This document shows, one piece after another, positions 1 through 6,690 of a stretch of 8,712 bases of DNA. Numbering within the stretch: the stretch's first letter is position 1; every line of letters begins with the position of its first letter. The stretch spans positions 1 to 8,712 of the forward strand of contig CAZMWM010000082.1 of assembly GCA_964570105.1 (NCBI GenBank), given 5' to 3'. Under the pieces are notes generated by a model. That model searched no databases. It was not told the DNA's origin and saw nothing but the letters and a program-made list of their open reading frames with translations. The position numbers and the translations under genes are program-made. The stretch comes from SIG673 sp964570105. Lineage in GTDB: Bacteria; Bacillota; Clostridia; Oscillospirales; CAG-272.

Positions 1-58
1 TATTGCAAATAATCACAAATTGGTTTTAGAATTCGATTTTCGTTACTAATTCTCCTGT
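1..58. other. Leader-distal flank of the CRISPR array
   Basis: AT-rich sequence beyond the last (oldest) repeat. No coding region is visible. If the 65-bp array period continued, another repeat would cover bases 1-29. Only about 10 of 29 positions agree there, including a short TGT-ATT stretch in register, so I treat the array as ending at base 59. A very decayed terminal repeat cannot be excluded. Confidence 0.5.
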
Positions 59-484
59 GTTTAAGTCCCCTATGAAATTACACTACTCTCAAACGCGGTT
101 GGGCTACACGAGCCAATATGAAGGTTTAAGTCCCCTATGAAATTACACTACTCTCAAACTTCTTCCAGTCAATTTTCATGTTCTTTCTGTTTAAGTCCCC
201 TATGAAATTACACTACTCTCAAACACTCGGCTAATGTGATCCAAGAGCCTTTTGTTTAAGTCCCCTATGAAATTACACTACTCTCAAACTTATACCTCCG
301 TTTTTTGTATTTGTCAAGGTTTAAGTCCCCTATGAAATTACACTACTCTCAAACCCGTAACCCGGTTCACCCGGACCCGAATAGTTTAAGTCCCCTATGA
401 AATTACACTACTCTCAAACTCCTTGTTGAGGTTATAAATCGTCGTGTAGTTTAAGTCCCCTATGAAATTACACTACTCTCAAAC
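59..484 (-). CRISPR. Type II-A CRISPR array: 7 repeats, 6 spacers
   Basis: Seven 36-bp repeats start at 59, 124, 189, 254, 319, 384 and 449, a strict 65-bp period, so every spacer is 29 bp (95-123, 160-188, 225-253, 290-318, 355-383, 420-448). All seven repeats are identical by eye. On the plus strand the repeat starts GTTTAAGTCCCC and ends ACTCTCAAAC. The plus-strand tracrRNA anti-repeat has the same sense as the plus-strand repeat, so the crRNA must come from the minus strand, where the repeat starts GTTTGAGAGTAG. That is the same direction as the cas genes, putting the leader and newest spacer at the right end (420-448). The spacers differ in composition (355-383 is GC-rich, 290-318 AT-rich), consistent with several sources. 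I recognise no target. Confidence 0.98.
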
Positions 485-563
485 CTCAAACCTCAAATTG
501 CTTCAAAAAGCAACGCGACCGCCTACACCGGTCGGAGGTGGAGGATGTGGGACTCAAACACTG
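485..563 (-). promoter_or_regulatory. CRISPR leader with anchor motif and two inverted repeats
   Basis: The 79 bases between the csn2 stop and the first repeat form the leader, read on the minus strand. Next to the repeat it holds ATTTGAG (492-498), identical to the leader-anchoring sequence known from streptococcal type II-A systems, which directs Cas1-Cas2 integration. An extra GTTTGAG heptad (485-491) lies between that motif and the repeat. Two inverted repeats follow outward: TTGCTT/AAGCAA (498-513, 4-base loop) and CGACCG/CGGTCG (516-534, 7-base loop). A further GTTTGAG on the minus strand is at 553-559. The role of the hairpins is unknown; the outer one might weakly terminate cas mRNA or mark the leader RNA. 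Confidence 0.8.
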
Positions 564-1232
564 CTATTCTATTATACACATATCTTCATCCAAAATCAAG
601 CGTTTTTCCCAATTATTTTTGGGATATTCCCGATTTTCGAACATTATCACCGAATATCCGTGCAAAACGATAGACCGAAAAAACTCTTCTGCTTCCTTTT
701 CGCTGAGAAAGCTCCGCAAATTAACGGTAAAAAACACCTTTTCCCGTTCAAATTCTCTGACAAGCTCGAAATAATCAAGAAGCATTTCGGGCAAAGAGGT
801 ATGATCGTTGACTATCTCCGGACCGGATGCTTTGATAACGGAAGCCGGACTTATCTTTCCGAACGCCAAATTACAATCAAACGATAGCGAAAGCTCCGAC
901 AAATATTTTTCGATCACGGACATCAGCTTCATCGTCTCCTGATAATTTTCCGGCAAGAGCGCTTCCTTTTCAAGCGCACCGACTATCTTACTCAAAAGCG
1001 TTTTCCTGTTCAAGTCAAACTGAAAGAAATCGGAGATCAGCTCCGCCGCAGAAGAAAAAGACAGCAGCTTGTCGTTCTGAAAGAGCACGGAGCTTTCTGT
1101 ATTTCCCTCTATCGACGAAGCTATATCGCGAAGGATCTCGTAAAATGCGTCCGGTTTCTCTATCACTACCGTATTGACCTTCCCCTCACAGGTCGATATC
1201 TCGGAGTCAAAATACGGATGACGGTATATCAC
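564..1232 (-). CDS. csn2: Csn2, type II-A adaptation protein
   Basis: 222-residue protein of the short Csn2 family. Known members form a tetrameric ring that binds double-stranded DNA ends and is needed, with Cas1, Cas2 and Cas9, for spacer acquisition; it has no interference role. The C-terminal part, with VIMFENREYP followed by LILDEDMCIIE, matches the family pattern of a beta strand ending in LEPRE and a final YILDEDY-type segment. Its length equals the roughly 220 residues of the S. pyogenes protein, though it stops a few residues sooner after ILDED. The start is GTG at 1230-1232, overlapping the cas2 stop as GTGA, so translation is probably coupled; no strong ribosome binding site is seen. 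Its last codons also carry the array promoter. Confidence 0.95.
   Translation of the reverse strand: MIYRHPYFDSEISTCEGKVNTVVIEKPDAFYEILRDIASSIEGNTESSVLFQNDKLLSFSSAAELISDFFQFDLNRKTLLSKIVGALEKEALLPENYQETMKLMSVIEKYLSELSLSFDCNLAFGKISPASVIKASGPEIVNDHTSLPEMLLDYFELVREFEREKVFFTVNLRSFLSEKEAEEFFRSIVLHGYSVIMFENREYPKNNWEKRLILDEDMCIIE
571..599 (-). promoter_or_regulatory. Predicted promoter of the CRISPR array, inside csn2
   Basis: On the minus strand there is a -35 box TTGATT (594-599), a 17-base spacer and a perfect -10 box TATAAT (571-576). Transcription would start near 563-565, at the csn2 stop codon, giving a leader RNA of about 80 nt before the first repeat. The boxes lie within the last codons of csn2 and point straight into the array. 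Read-through from the cas operon could add array transcription. Confidence 0.7.
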
Positions 1233-1549
1233 AATATCACCACTCTTTCATCCGAATCAACAATATCCGTCTTATATTCACCGGAAATGCATTCCATCGA
1301 AGCAAACTGCTTCTCGGTGACACACAGCACCTGCACCGAGCCGGACGACGGCTTGTTTTTTCGGATCACGTTGATGACCGCCCGTTGCGCGGATGGGGTT
1401 ATGAGCATCCGAGTATAAACGGATTCTTGGAGCATAAAAAAGCCATTTTTGATCAGCATCGTCCTGAAACGGCGATACTGCCGCTTATCCTCCTGCGTTT
1501 CGGTCGGCAGATCAAAAAGCACTATCGTTCTCATAAATCTATAACTCAT
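1229..1549 (-). CDS. cas2: Cas2, structural partner of Cas1 in spacer integration
   Basis: 106-residue ferredoxin-fold protein. In the integration complex two Cas1 dimers sit on a central Cas2 dimer that sets the length of the captured DNA. The N-terminus MSYRFMRTIVLFDLP carries the conserved aspartate D13 at the end of the first beta strand. The middle FRTMLIKNGFFMLQESVYTRM and the later VLCVTEKQFASM and DERVVIL segments match type II-A Cas2 along its whole length. The ATG at 1547-1549 overlaps the cas1 stop as ATGA and the stop overlaps csn2 as GTGA, showing tight translational coupling. The product is slightly shorter at the C-terminus than the S. pyogenes protein, which has an acidic tail absent here. 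Confidence 0.97.
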   Translation of the reverse strand: MSYRFMRTIVLFDLPTETQEDKRQYRRFRTMLIKNGFFMLQESVYTRMLITPSAQRAVINVIRKNKPSSGSVQVLCVTEKQFASMECISGEYKTDIVDSDERVVIL

Positions 1550-2418
1550 TTTCTTTGATAAAAGATCACCTTCGATGCGTCGCCTTCATTCAAAGCCTCG
1601 AACACCGAATGGCAGTATATCTTTATGCTGTTTAGCACCGTTTGCGTCGCACCCGCGATCCTTACCTCCCCGTTCAGGATATCCAGCATCGCATACCGTT
1701 CCTCCTTGCCGAACACCGTCGGCTTTTTCTCGAGAACGGCTCGGTCCACCAGCACACGGTACGGCTCCATCAGATCGCAACTCAGATTGTAAGGATTGAA
1801 AACATTGGTATGAAAAAGTCCGACCTGCGTCAAATAACCCGTAACGGCGATCTCGCGGTTAAATGCCGACAGAAGTATTCCGTATCCGTAGTTCAGCGCG
1901 GCATTTATAACGTTATCGGCGCTTCGCGAAAAATCCATTCCGAAAAGCGCGTTGAAATAGACCTTAGCGGCATGCCCTTCCCGATTTGAGGCATCGTATT
2001 TTTCGATCTGCCCCAAATAAGACGACAAAAGCTCCGCCTCTCTTTCTTTTTCAAGCTCCTTCAGAACCAGCGACTGATTGCGTATCTTTTCGGAGACTAT
2101 CTCGCTCCAGACCGCTCCCTTTATGTCCTCATCCCACGCCGTCTGCAACCGTATCTTTCTGCTGGAATCGTAAGCCGTCCGATACGGAGAAAGCTCCGCA
2201 AACGGAGAGCGCTTTTCGTCACAGAAGATCACTCGCACCTTTTTCTCCGTCAACGCCCGCAACAGGCATCCCGTCATAGCGACCGCCGGATCCTCAATGA
2301 GCAATACGGCGATCTCGTCAAGGAAAACTCGCTTCGTCTCCTCTCCGCGAACGACCATAAAGCCCATCTTCAGGTCCAACTTACAGCGAGACGATATCAC
2401 GACTGTGCGCCAGCTCAT
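1546..2418 (-). CDS. cas1: Cas1 integrase, type II
   Basis: 290-residue Cas1, the metal-dependent integrase that joins new spacers to the leader end of the array. Residues 1-80 form the beta-rich N-terminal domain (MSWRTVVISSRCKL onward, with FLDEIAVLLIEDP). The helical catalytic domain follows, with metal ligands E147 in NREGHAAKVYF, H203 in VGLFHTNVFNPYN and E218 in SCDLMEPYR, next to D215. These fit the E/H/E triad of type II Cas1, shifted by two residues from S. pyogenes numbering. The length is normal for type II-A. The ATG at 2416-2418 overlaps the cas9 stop as ATGA and no clear Shine-Dalgarno precedes it, so translation probably depends on coupling to cas9. The gene looks intact. Confidence 0.98.
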   Translation of the reverse strand: MSWRTVVISSRCKLDLKMGFMVVRGEETKRVFLDEIAVLLIEDPAVAMTGCLLRALTEKKVRVIFCDEKRSPFAELSPYRTAYDSSRKIRLQTAWDEDIKGAVWSEIVSEKIRNQSLVLKELEKEREAELLSSYLGQIEKYDASNREGHAAKVYFNALFGMDFSRSADNVINAALNYGYGILLSAFNREIAVTGYLTQVGLFHTNVFNPYNLSCDLMEPYRVLVDRAVLEKKPTVFGKEERYAMLDILNGEVRIAGATQTVLNSIKIYCHSVFEALNEGDASKVIFYQRK

Positions 2419-5400
2419 ATCAATTCAAGCAGGTTTTGGGATCTATTTTCCCAAATACCCGACGGAGACGGATCGATCACACGTACGGTCTTATATTTCC
2501 CCTTCCAATTCGAAAGCTTGTACGCAAGAGTACACGCTCCGCTCATCCCGGTGAAAGCGTCCTTCGTCGCCGCACGTCCGAAAAACGACACCGTGTTTAA
2601 AAGCACCGACACCTGCTCCTCCACCGAGAGCGTCGAAAACTCTTTTTGCTTTTCGGCGATCCTTTCCGGATCGATGCCGGGACGCAATACGAACGGCTTG
2701 CTTGACAGCTTTTCCGCAAACAGACGGTACAGCTCTCCGTTCTTTTCCGCCGTTATGACGTCGTGCTCGGCATCGTACGTGATGTTCGCATTCTTAGACC
2801 TTTTCTCCCGAAACGCTTCCAGCTTCTTCACGTACGTCTCCCACTCCGACGAAAGTATCAAGGGCGTTATAGGCTTCATAATAATTTGCCTTCCGCCGCT
2901 CGCCTTTCCACCGAGACACATCCTAAAGCCGTCCGCTTCAAAGACAGTGTTGATCTTCAGGATGCGATTTCCGAGGGGGTAGGATATCCGGTCGATCTTC
3001 TTGCAGAGCAGCTTCTCTGCTTCGGATACCGTATAAGCTTCGGCAAACACCTCGTCCTCGGTAAATCTCCGAGCAAAACGTAGCTCCACGGGAATGATCA
3101 GAATATCCTTCTTTTTCTGATATTCGCAAAGTGCCATTACGAAAAACGTGGCGGTCGGCTTTTGATAACCTCCGTATATCTCCGTGGCAAGTCCTTTTTT
3201 CCTCGGTACCAGCCCCTCCGCCTTCTTTCTGGGTTGACGGTCAAACAGACCTCCGTGTCTGCAAAAGGAATAGACGGTCAGATGGCAGTGAGCTTTGCCG
3301 ACGGTCTTTTTGACAGCTCCGATCGACTCCCCGCCCTTCCATATCTCTTTTCCTCCGACCACCTGTCTCCTTCCAAACAGGACGTTTATATTGATGGTAT
3401 ATTCCTTGCTCTCCCTGTTTAAAAGGAACCATTGCTTCGTGAACACGGAATGATATACCTGTCCGCAAACGATATTCAGATATGCGTCCTTCGCATGATG
3501 CAGATCGTTGACAGCTCGGGATTTCAAAAGGTCGAACTTACGACGAAATGCGGAAACGAGCTTCGCCTTGACGAAAACTATCTCGCTACCGGGATATCTT
3601 TCCGAAAGGAGCGTCGTGATGACCTTCGTGCTCTGCTGCGTTTCGACCAGCTGCCTGTTTACAAATTCCCATTCCTCTTCTTCTGTCAGTGCCTTAGCTC
3701 TGGTCAAGCGGCGGTATTTTTCCTCCGTTATCGCTCCGTTATCGAAAAGCATCCTCCAAAATCCGCTCATACGCTTGCGTATCTCGGGAGCTATCGGATA
3801 ATTGTTGTCCTTCGTCTTATTTATCTCGGAAAGGACGAGCACCTTATTGTTCAGAACGCTGTCGTCATCCACCCGCGACTGCGGATATATATGGTCGATA
3901 TCATACCGTTTGGCGGTAAGCTCCCCGATCTCTATCGGCTCCCCGGAATACATACATTTCCCGAGCTGTATAAAATACAGATACAACCGATCGCTTTGCA
4001 GCTTATTATCCGCGCTGTCGCCGTAGCTCTCCAGAAGCGCACGCAACCTCGGAATCTCCTCGCTCTTTATCCTGTCGTAAAGCTCCAGAAGCTTTTGCTT
4101 GCGCGTCACCGTACGCTTATGCTTTTGCGTCTCGTCCGCACCTCTTGCCATCTCCACGAATATCTTTTCGGGCGCCTTTCCCGCGTTTGCCTTCACCACG
4201 TCGGATACTATCTCAAGCGTTCGGATGACGGGACGCTTGACGGCATTTGAAACGTACATAGCATCAAGTCGCTCGTCAAGCGTCAACGGATGCTCTCCCC
4301 AATACTCCGCGTTCGCCTTCTTGATCTGCTCCGAAAACGTGAATCTGTCCGACAAAAGCAGCTCCGAAAGCCCGACGTTCCTATCCCACATAAAGCCGAT
4401 AACGGTATCAGACTCTCCGTTCTCGGTATCAACTCCCACGGTACCGTTCAAAAGCGTCCTTGACAGTCTGCCGAAATCCTTGATACGAAGCGTTGAAACG
4501 TAACGGCGATCATCCTCCGAAAGTCCGGGATGAGCCGTATCGAGCCATTTCCTGAAACGACCGTTGTCCTCACAGTAGGTCCTGCGGAGTATCACCGCCT
4601 CGACATCATCCTCCGACAAGCTTCCGTTTTCGATCAGACGGCGGAACGAGATGTACGAAGAGAGCGAGCTTTTTATATCGGTATCGATCCCGGACAAGGT
4701 CTCGATGTCTTGTCTTGATACGCCGCTTTTGAGAAGGAAATTTACAAGAGAGGTGCGCGTGACCTTTTTCTTTACGCAAAAAAGCTCCGTATATATCTTT
4801 TGCTTCAAGTCAACGTCGATCGGCGCTCCGCAGAGCTTGATATTGTTGATCTCGTTAAGAACGGCAAATTTCTGATACAGGAGCGAGCTTTTCGGAAGCA
4901 CGTCCTCCCCGGAAAGATAAGTGCAGGTGTTCGTCATCCTGCTTATAAATCTCTCCTCGGATGCATCTTTATCGACCTTTTCATCGAAATTCCACGGATA
5001 TATCTTGCCCTCCGCACGCCGCTTGAGCCAGGCGTGCTCCCCGTGTTCGTTCAACGGTCCAACGTAATACGGTATACGGTAACGCATTACGGAAAGCAGT
5101 TTTTCGTCCGCACGGTACCCCTCGGCGTCCCTCTCACCGAGAAACGGGAGATACGTCCGAGCCTTTTCAAGTATCCGTTGCATCTCGACGTAATACAGTT
5201 GATAAGGCAAAACACGGTTGTCGCCGTTTACTTGCTTTGGCATGAACGTACCGTTATTTATCCGCTCAAGCATCTCAGACGGCATTTTTTCGGCGTATTC
5301 CTTTTTATCGAGCGAAAGCGTCTTTTTCAAAAATGCACAAAGATCCGCCGCATTTCCGCATTTTTTAAACTCTCCGATATCTCCCTTGGCATTTTTGACG

Positions 5401-6536
5401 TTTCCGCTGTATGCCACATAGTTGTTCTCGCAGACATCTCGGAATATCTTATCGTACGTGCGCCTGTCGTAATTGGCTTTCACGAACGCCTTCAGCTCGG
5501 TAAGATCACGCTTGTGCCGCTCGTATACGAGCACCTTTGCATCGGAGATATATTTTTTTCCCTTGCACAGCTCGGAAAGCACCGCCTGATCGGACAGAGC
5601 CTTTAATTTTCGCAGAAGCTCGCCGTCATCACCGAGAGAGGCGAGCATCGCCTGATACTCCTCTTCCGATGCGTCAAGAGAGAATTGCCCAAGCTCTTCA
5701 TATTCGGGGTTTAAGTAAAGCTCCGATATCTTCACCCCTCCGCCGGAAAGAAGCGTCAGGAGCGCATCGACCGAAAAAGGAAAGCTGCCGTCCTCACCTT
5801 CGACACGTACGGGAAACCTTTTCCCGTCGAACAAAAGCTCGCGGAACAGTCGTTTTCTGTTCTGGACACCGCGCTGTCTCAAGATAGCACCGAACTCTTC
5901 GATCCTATCCCTCGGAAGCGACCACGGCTCAATATACGAAGCCTCCCCAACACGGTCACGGCAGTAATCGAGAAGCTCCTCATACAGAGGGGTAAATTCA
6001 AACATTTCGGCAACATTTTCGACCGACACTTCACTGAGAAAGTGCCCACGATGCGCCACCAGCCACGCACAGGCAAGGTACACGAGACGGACGTCGTGCG
6101 CATCATCGCTCTTCATAAGCTCGCTTATCAGATGATGTACGGTCGGATATTTTTCGTGATATTCAACGTCGGAAAACTCTCCGTCATAAAATAGACAGTA
6201 CGGGTCCGTATTATTCGAACGAAGCAACGCGCTTTGGTCGATCCGATGATAAAAATTCTTGTCCACCTTATATATTTCGTGCGCAAATATATCCCGCACC
6301 AAGCGCACCCTTTGTTGCCGTCTGTCCTTTCGCCTTCGATCGGTCCTGAATGCGCGACGTTCGTCACAGAGAGCCGCCTGCTCAAACAGCGTCGTCCCCC
6401 ACATCGGCTCCCCCGAGCGCTTGAGCAACCGATATTCGGACGAGGTGTCCGTGACGGCGTATCCTACCGAGTCGGTACCTATATCAAGTCCCAGATAATA
6501 ATCTCCCGTCGCGGATAATATTTTTTTCGTCATCAT
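2415..6536 (-). CDS. cas9: Cas9 RNA-guided endonuclease, type II-A
   Basis: 1373 residues, close to S. pyogenes Cas9 (1368). It cuts DNA targets guided by crRNA:tracrRNA and takes part in selecting spacers. Domains in order: RuvC-I with D18 in LGLDIGTDSVGYAV; arginine-rich bridge helix (about 60-83); REC lobe (about 85-770) including AHRGHFLSE at 161-169; RuvC-II with E795 in IFVEMARG; HNH with H882 in YDIDHIYPQS, plus N897 and N906; RuvC-III with D1017 in HHAKDAYLN; C-terminal wedge and PAM-interacting region (about 1100-1373) with GLATEIYGGYQKPTA. All nuclease residues are present. The usual RxR PAM-reading pair near the C-terminus is absent: there is no arginine between 1322 and 1351. Two ATGs stand in tandem; the first (6534-6536) is preferred because AAGGAG ends 10 bases upstream. 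It is the first gene of the cas operon. Confidence 0.98.
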   Translation of the reverse strand: MMTKKILSATGDYYLGLDIGTDSVGYAVTDTSSEYRLLKRSGEPMWGTTLFEQAALCDERRAFRTDRRRKDRRQQRVRLVRDIFAHEIYKVDKNFYHRIDQSALLRSNNTDPYCLFYDGEFSDVEYHEKYPTVHHLISELMKSDDAHDVRLVYLACAWLVAHRGHFLSEVSVENVAEMFEFTPLYEELLDYCRDRVGEASYIEPWSLPRDRIEEFGAILRQRGVQNRKRLFRELLFDGKRFPVRVEGEDGSFPFSVDALLTLLSGGGVKISELYLNPEYEELGQFSLDASEEEYQAMLASLGDDGELLRKLKALSDQAVLSELCKGKKYISDAKVLVYERHKRDLTELKAFVKANYDRRTYDKIFRDVCENNYVAYSGNVKNAKGDIGEFKKCGNAADLCAFLKKTLSLDKKEYAEKMPSEMLERINNGTFMPKQVNGDNRVLPYQLYYVEMQRILEKARTYLPFLGERDAEGYRADEKLLSVMRYRIPYYVGPLNEHGEHAWLKRRAEGKIYPWNFDEKVDKDASEERFISRMTNTCTYLSGEDVLPKSSLLYQKFAVLNEINNIKLCGAPIDVDLKQKIYTELFCVKKKVTRTSLVNFLLKSGVSRQDIETLSGIDTDIKSSLSSYISFRRLIENGSLSEDDVEAVILRRTYCEDNGRFRKWLDTAHPGLSEDDRRYVSTLRIKDFGRLSRTLLNGTVGVDTENGESDTVIGFMWDRNVGLSELLLSDRFTFSEQIKKANAEYWGEHPLTLDERLDAMYVSNAVKRPVIRTLEIVSDVVKANAGKAPEKIFVEMARGADETQKHKRTVTRKQKLLELYDRIKSEEIPRLRALLESYGDSADNKLQSDRLYLYFIQLGKCMYSGEPIEIGELTAKRYDIDHIYPQSRVDDDSVLNNKVLVLSEINKTKDNNYPIAPEIRKRMSGFWRMLFDNGAITEEKYRRLTRAKALTEEEEWEFVNRQLVETQQSTKVITTLLSERYPGSEIVFVKAKLVSAFRRKFDLLKSRAVNDLHHAKDAYLNIVCGQVYHSVFTKQWFLLNRESKEYTININVLFGRRQVVGGKEIWKGGESIGAVKKTVGKAHCHLTVYSFCRHGGLFDRQPRKKAEGLVPRKKGLATEIYGGYQKPTATFFVMALCEYQKKKDILIIPVELRFARRFTEDEVFAEAYTVSEAEKLLCKKIDRISYPLGNRILKINTVFEADGFRMCLGGKASGGRQIIMKPITPLILSSEWETYVKKLEAFREKRSKNANITYDAEHDVITAEKNGELYRLFAEKLSSKPFVLRPGIDPERIAEKQKEFSTLSVEEQVSVLLNTVSFFGRAATKDAFTGMSGACTLAYKLSNWKGKYKTVRVIDPSPSGIWENRSQNLLELI

Positions 6537-6537
6537 A

Positions 6538-6566
6538 TTGACAGATCTCCTTTTTGATGGTATAAT
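6538..6566 (+). promoter_or_regulatory. tracrRNA promoter, perfect sigma-70 consensus
   Basis: TTGACA (6538-6543), exactly 17 bases, then TATAAT (6561-6566): both hexamers match consensus and the spacing is optimal. The start site should be near 6573-6575, a few bases before the anti-repeat. The -35 box begins 2 bases from the cas9 ATG on the opposite strand. Such a strong promoter implies abundant, probably constitutive tracrRNA. Confidence 0.88.
6546..6552 (-). promoter_or_regulatory. cas9 Shine-Dalgarno site
   Basis: Minus-strand AAGGAGA, with its GGAG core 10 bases before the first ATG (6534-6536) and 13 before the second, which favours the first start. It lies within the 17-base spacer of the plus-strand tracrRNA promoter, so the same bases serve cas9 translation and tracrRNA transcription. 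Confidence 0.8.
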
Positions 6567-6572
6567 GATACC

Positions 6573-6687
6573 GTAAGTTCATAGTCCCCTATGAAATTGC
6601 ACTACGAGTTCAAATAAAACGGTATACCCAACTCGTCGGATATCCGACCGCACAGTGAGTGCCGAAAAAGCCCTTCGGGGCTTTTTT
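6573..6687 (+). ncRNA. tracrRNA, partner of crRNA for Cas9
   Basis: About 115 nt from the predicted start to the terminator. The anti-repeat (6583-6615) has three parts. First, a 23-nt block (6583-6605) matches the repeat at 22 positions; the one difference makes a G-U wobble with crRNA. Second, a GAGU bulge (6606-6609) faces GA of the crRNA. Third, UCAAAU (6610-6615) pairs with the crRNA 5' GUUUGA. This copies the lower-stem, bulge and upper-stem plan of the S. pyogenes guide. Downstream are AAAACGGUAUACC (6616-6628), the likely nexus region; a hairpin GUCGG-AUAU-CCGAC (6635-6648); a short stem GCAC/GUGC (6650-6662); and the terminator. A 5' hairpin, UUCAUAG-UCCC-CUAUGAA (6578-6595), can form within the free RNA and would compete with crRNA pairing. 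The exact 5' end is predicted, not observed. Confidence 0.93.
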
Positions 6688-6690
6688 GTT
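6665..6690 (+). terminator. tracrRNA intrinsic terminator, UUCG tetraloop
   Basis: A 9-bp stem AAAAAGCCC (6665-6673) / GGGCTTTTT (6678-6686) is closed by a stable TTCG loop, with TTTTTTGTTTT running from the 3' arm. On the minus strand the same hairpin ends in five T, so it may also partly stop transcription coming from the leuS side toward cas9. Confidence 0.9.

Noticed and set aside
1..29. Possible decayed terminal repeat at the expected array period
   Set aside because: Only about 10 of 29 positions match the repeat, near chance.
23..58. Plus-strand GTTTTAGA motif resembling the start of other type II repeats, exactly 36 bases before the first repeat
   Set aside because: There is only one copy, it does not resemble the local repeat, and it has the wrong orientation for this array.
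462..887. 141-codon plus-strand reading frame starting in the last repeat
   Set aside because: It begins inside the CRISPR repeat, crosses the leader and runs antisense to csn2; it is a chance open frame.
3432..4250. Long plus-strand open frame (272 codons) opposite cas9, and a similar one at 4800-5606
   Set aside because: Both are antisense to well-conserved cas9 coding sequence, show no recognisable protein features and are shadow frames.
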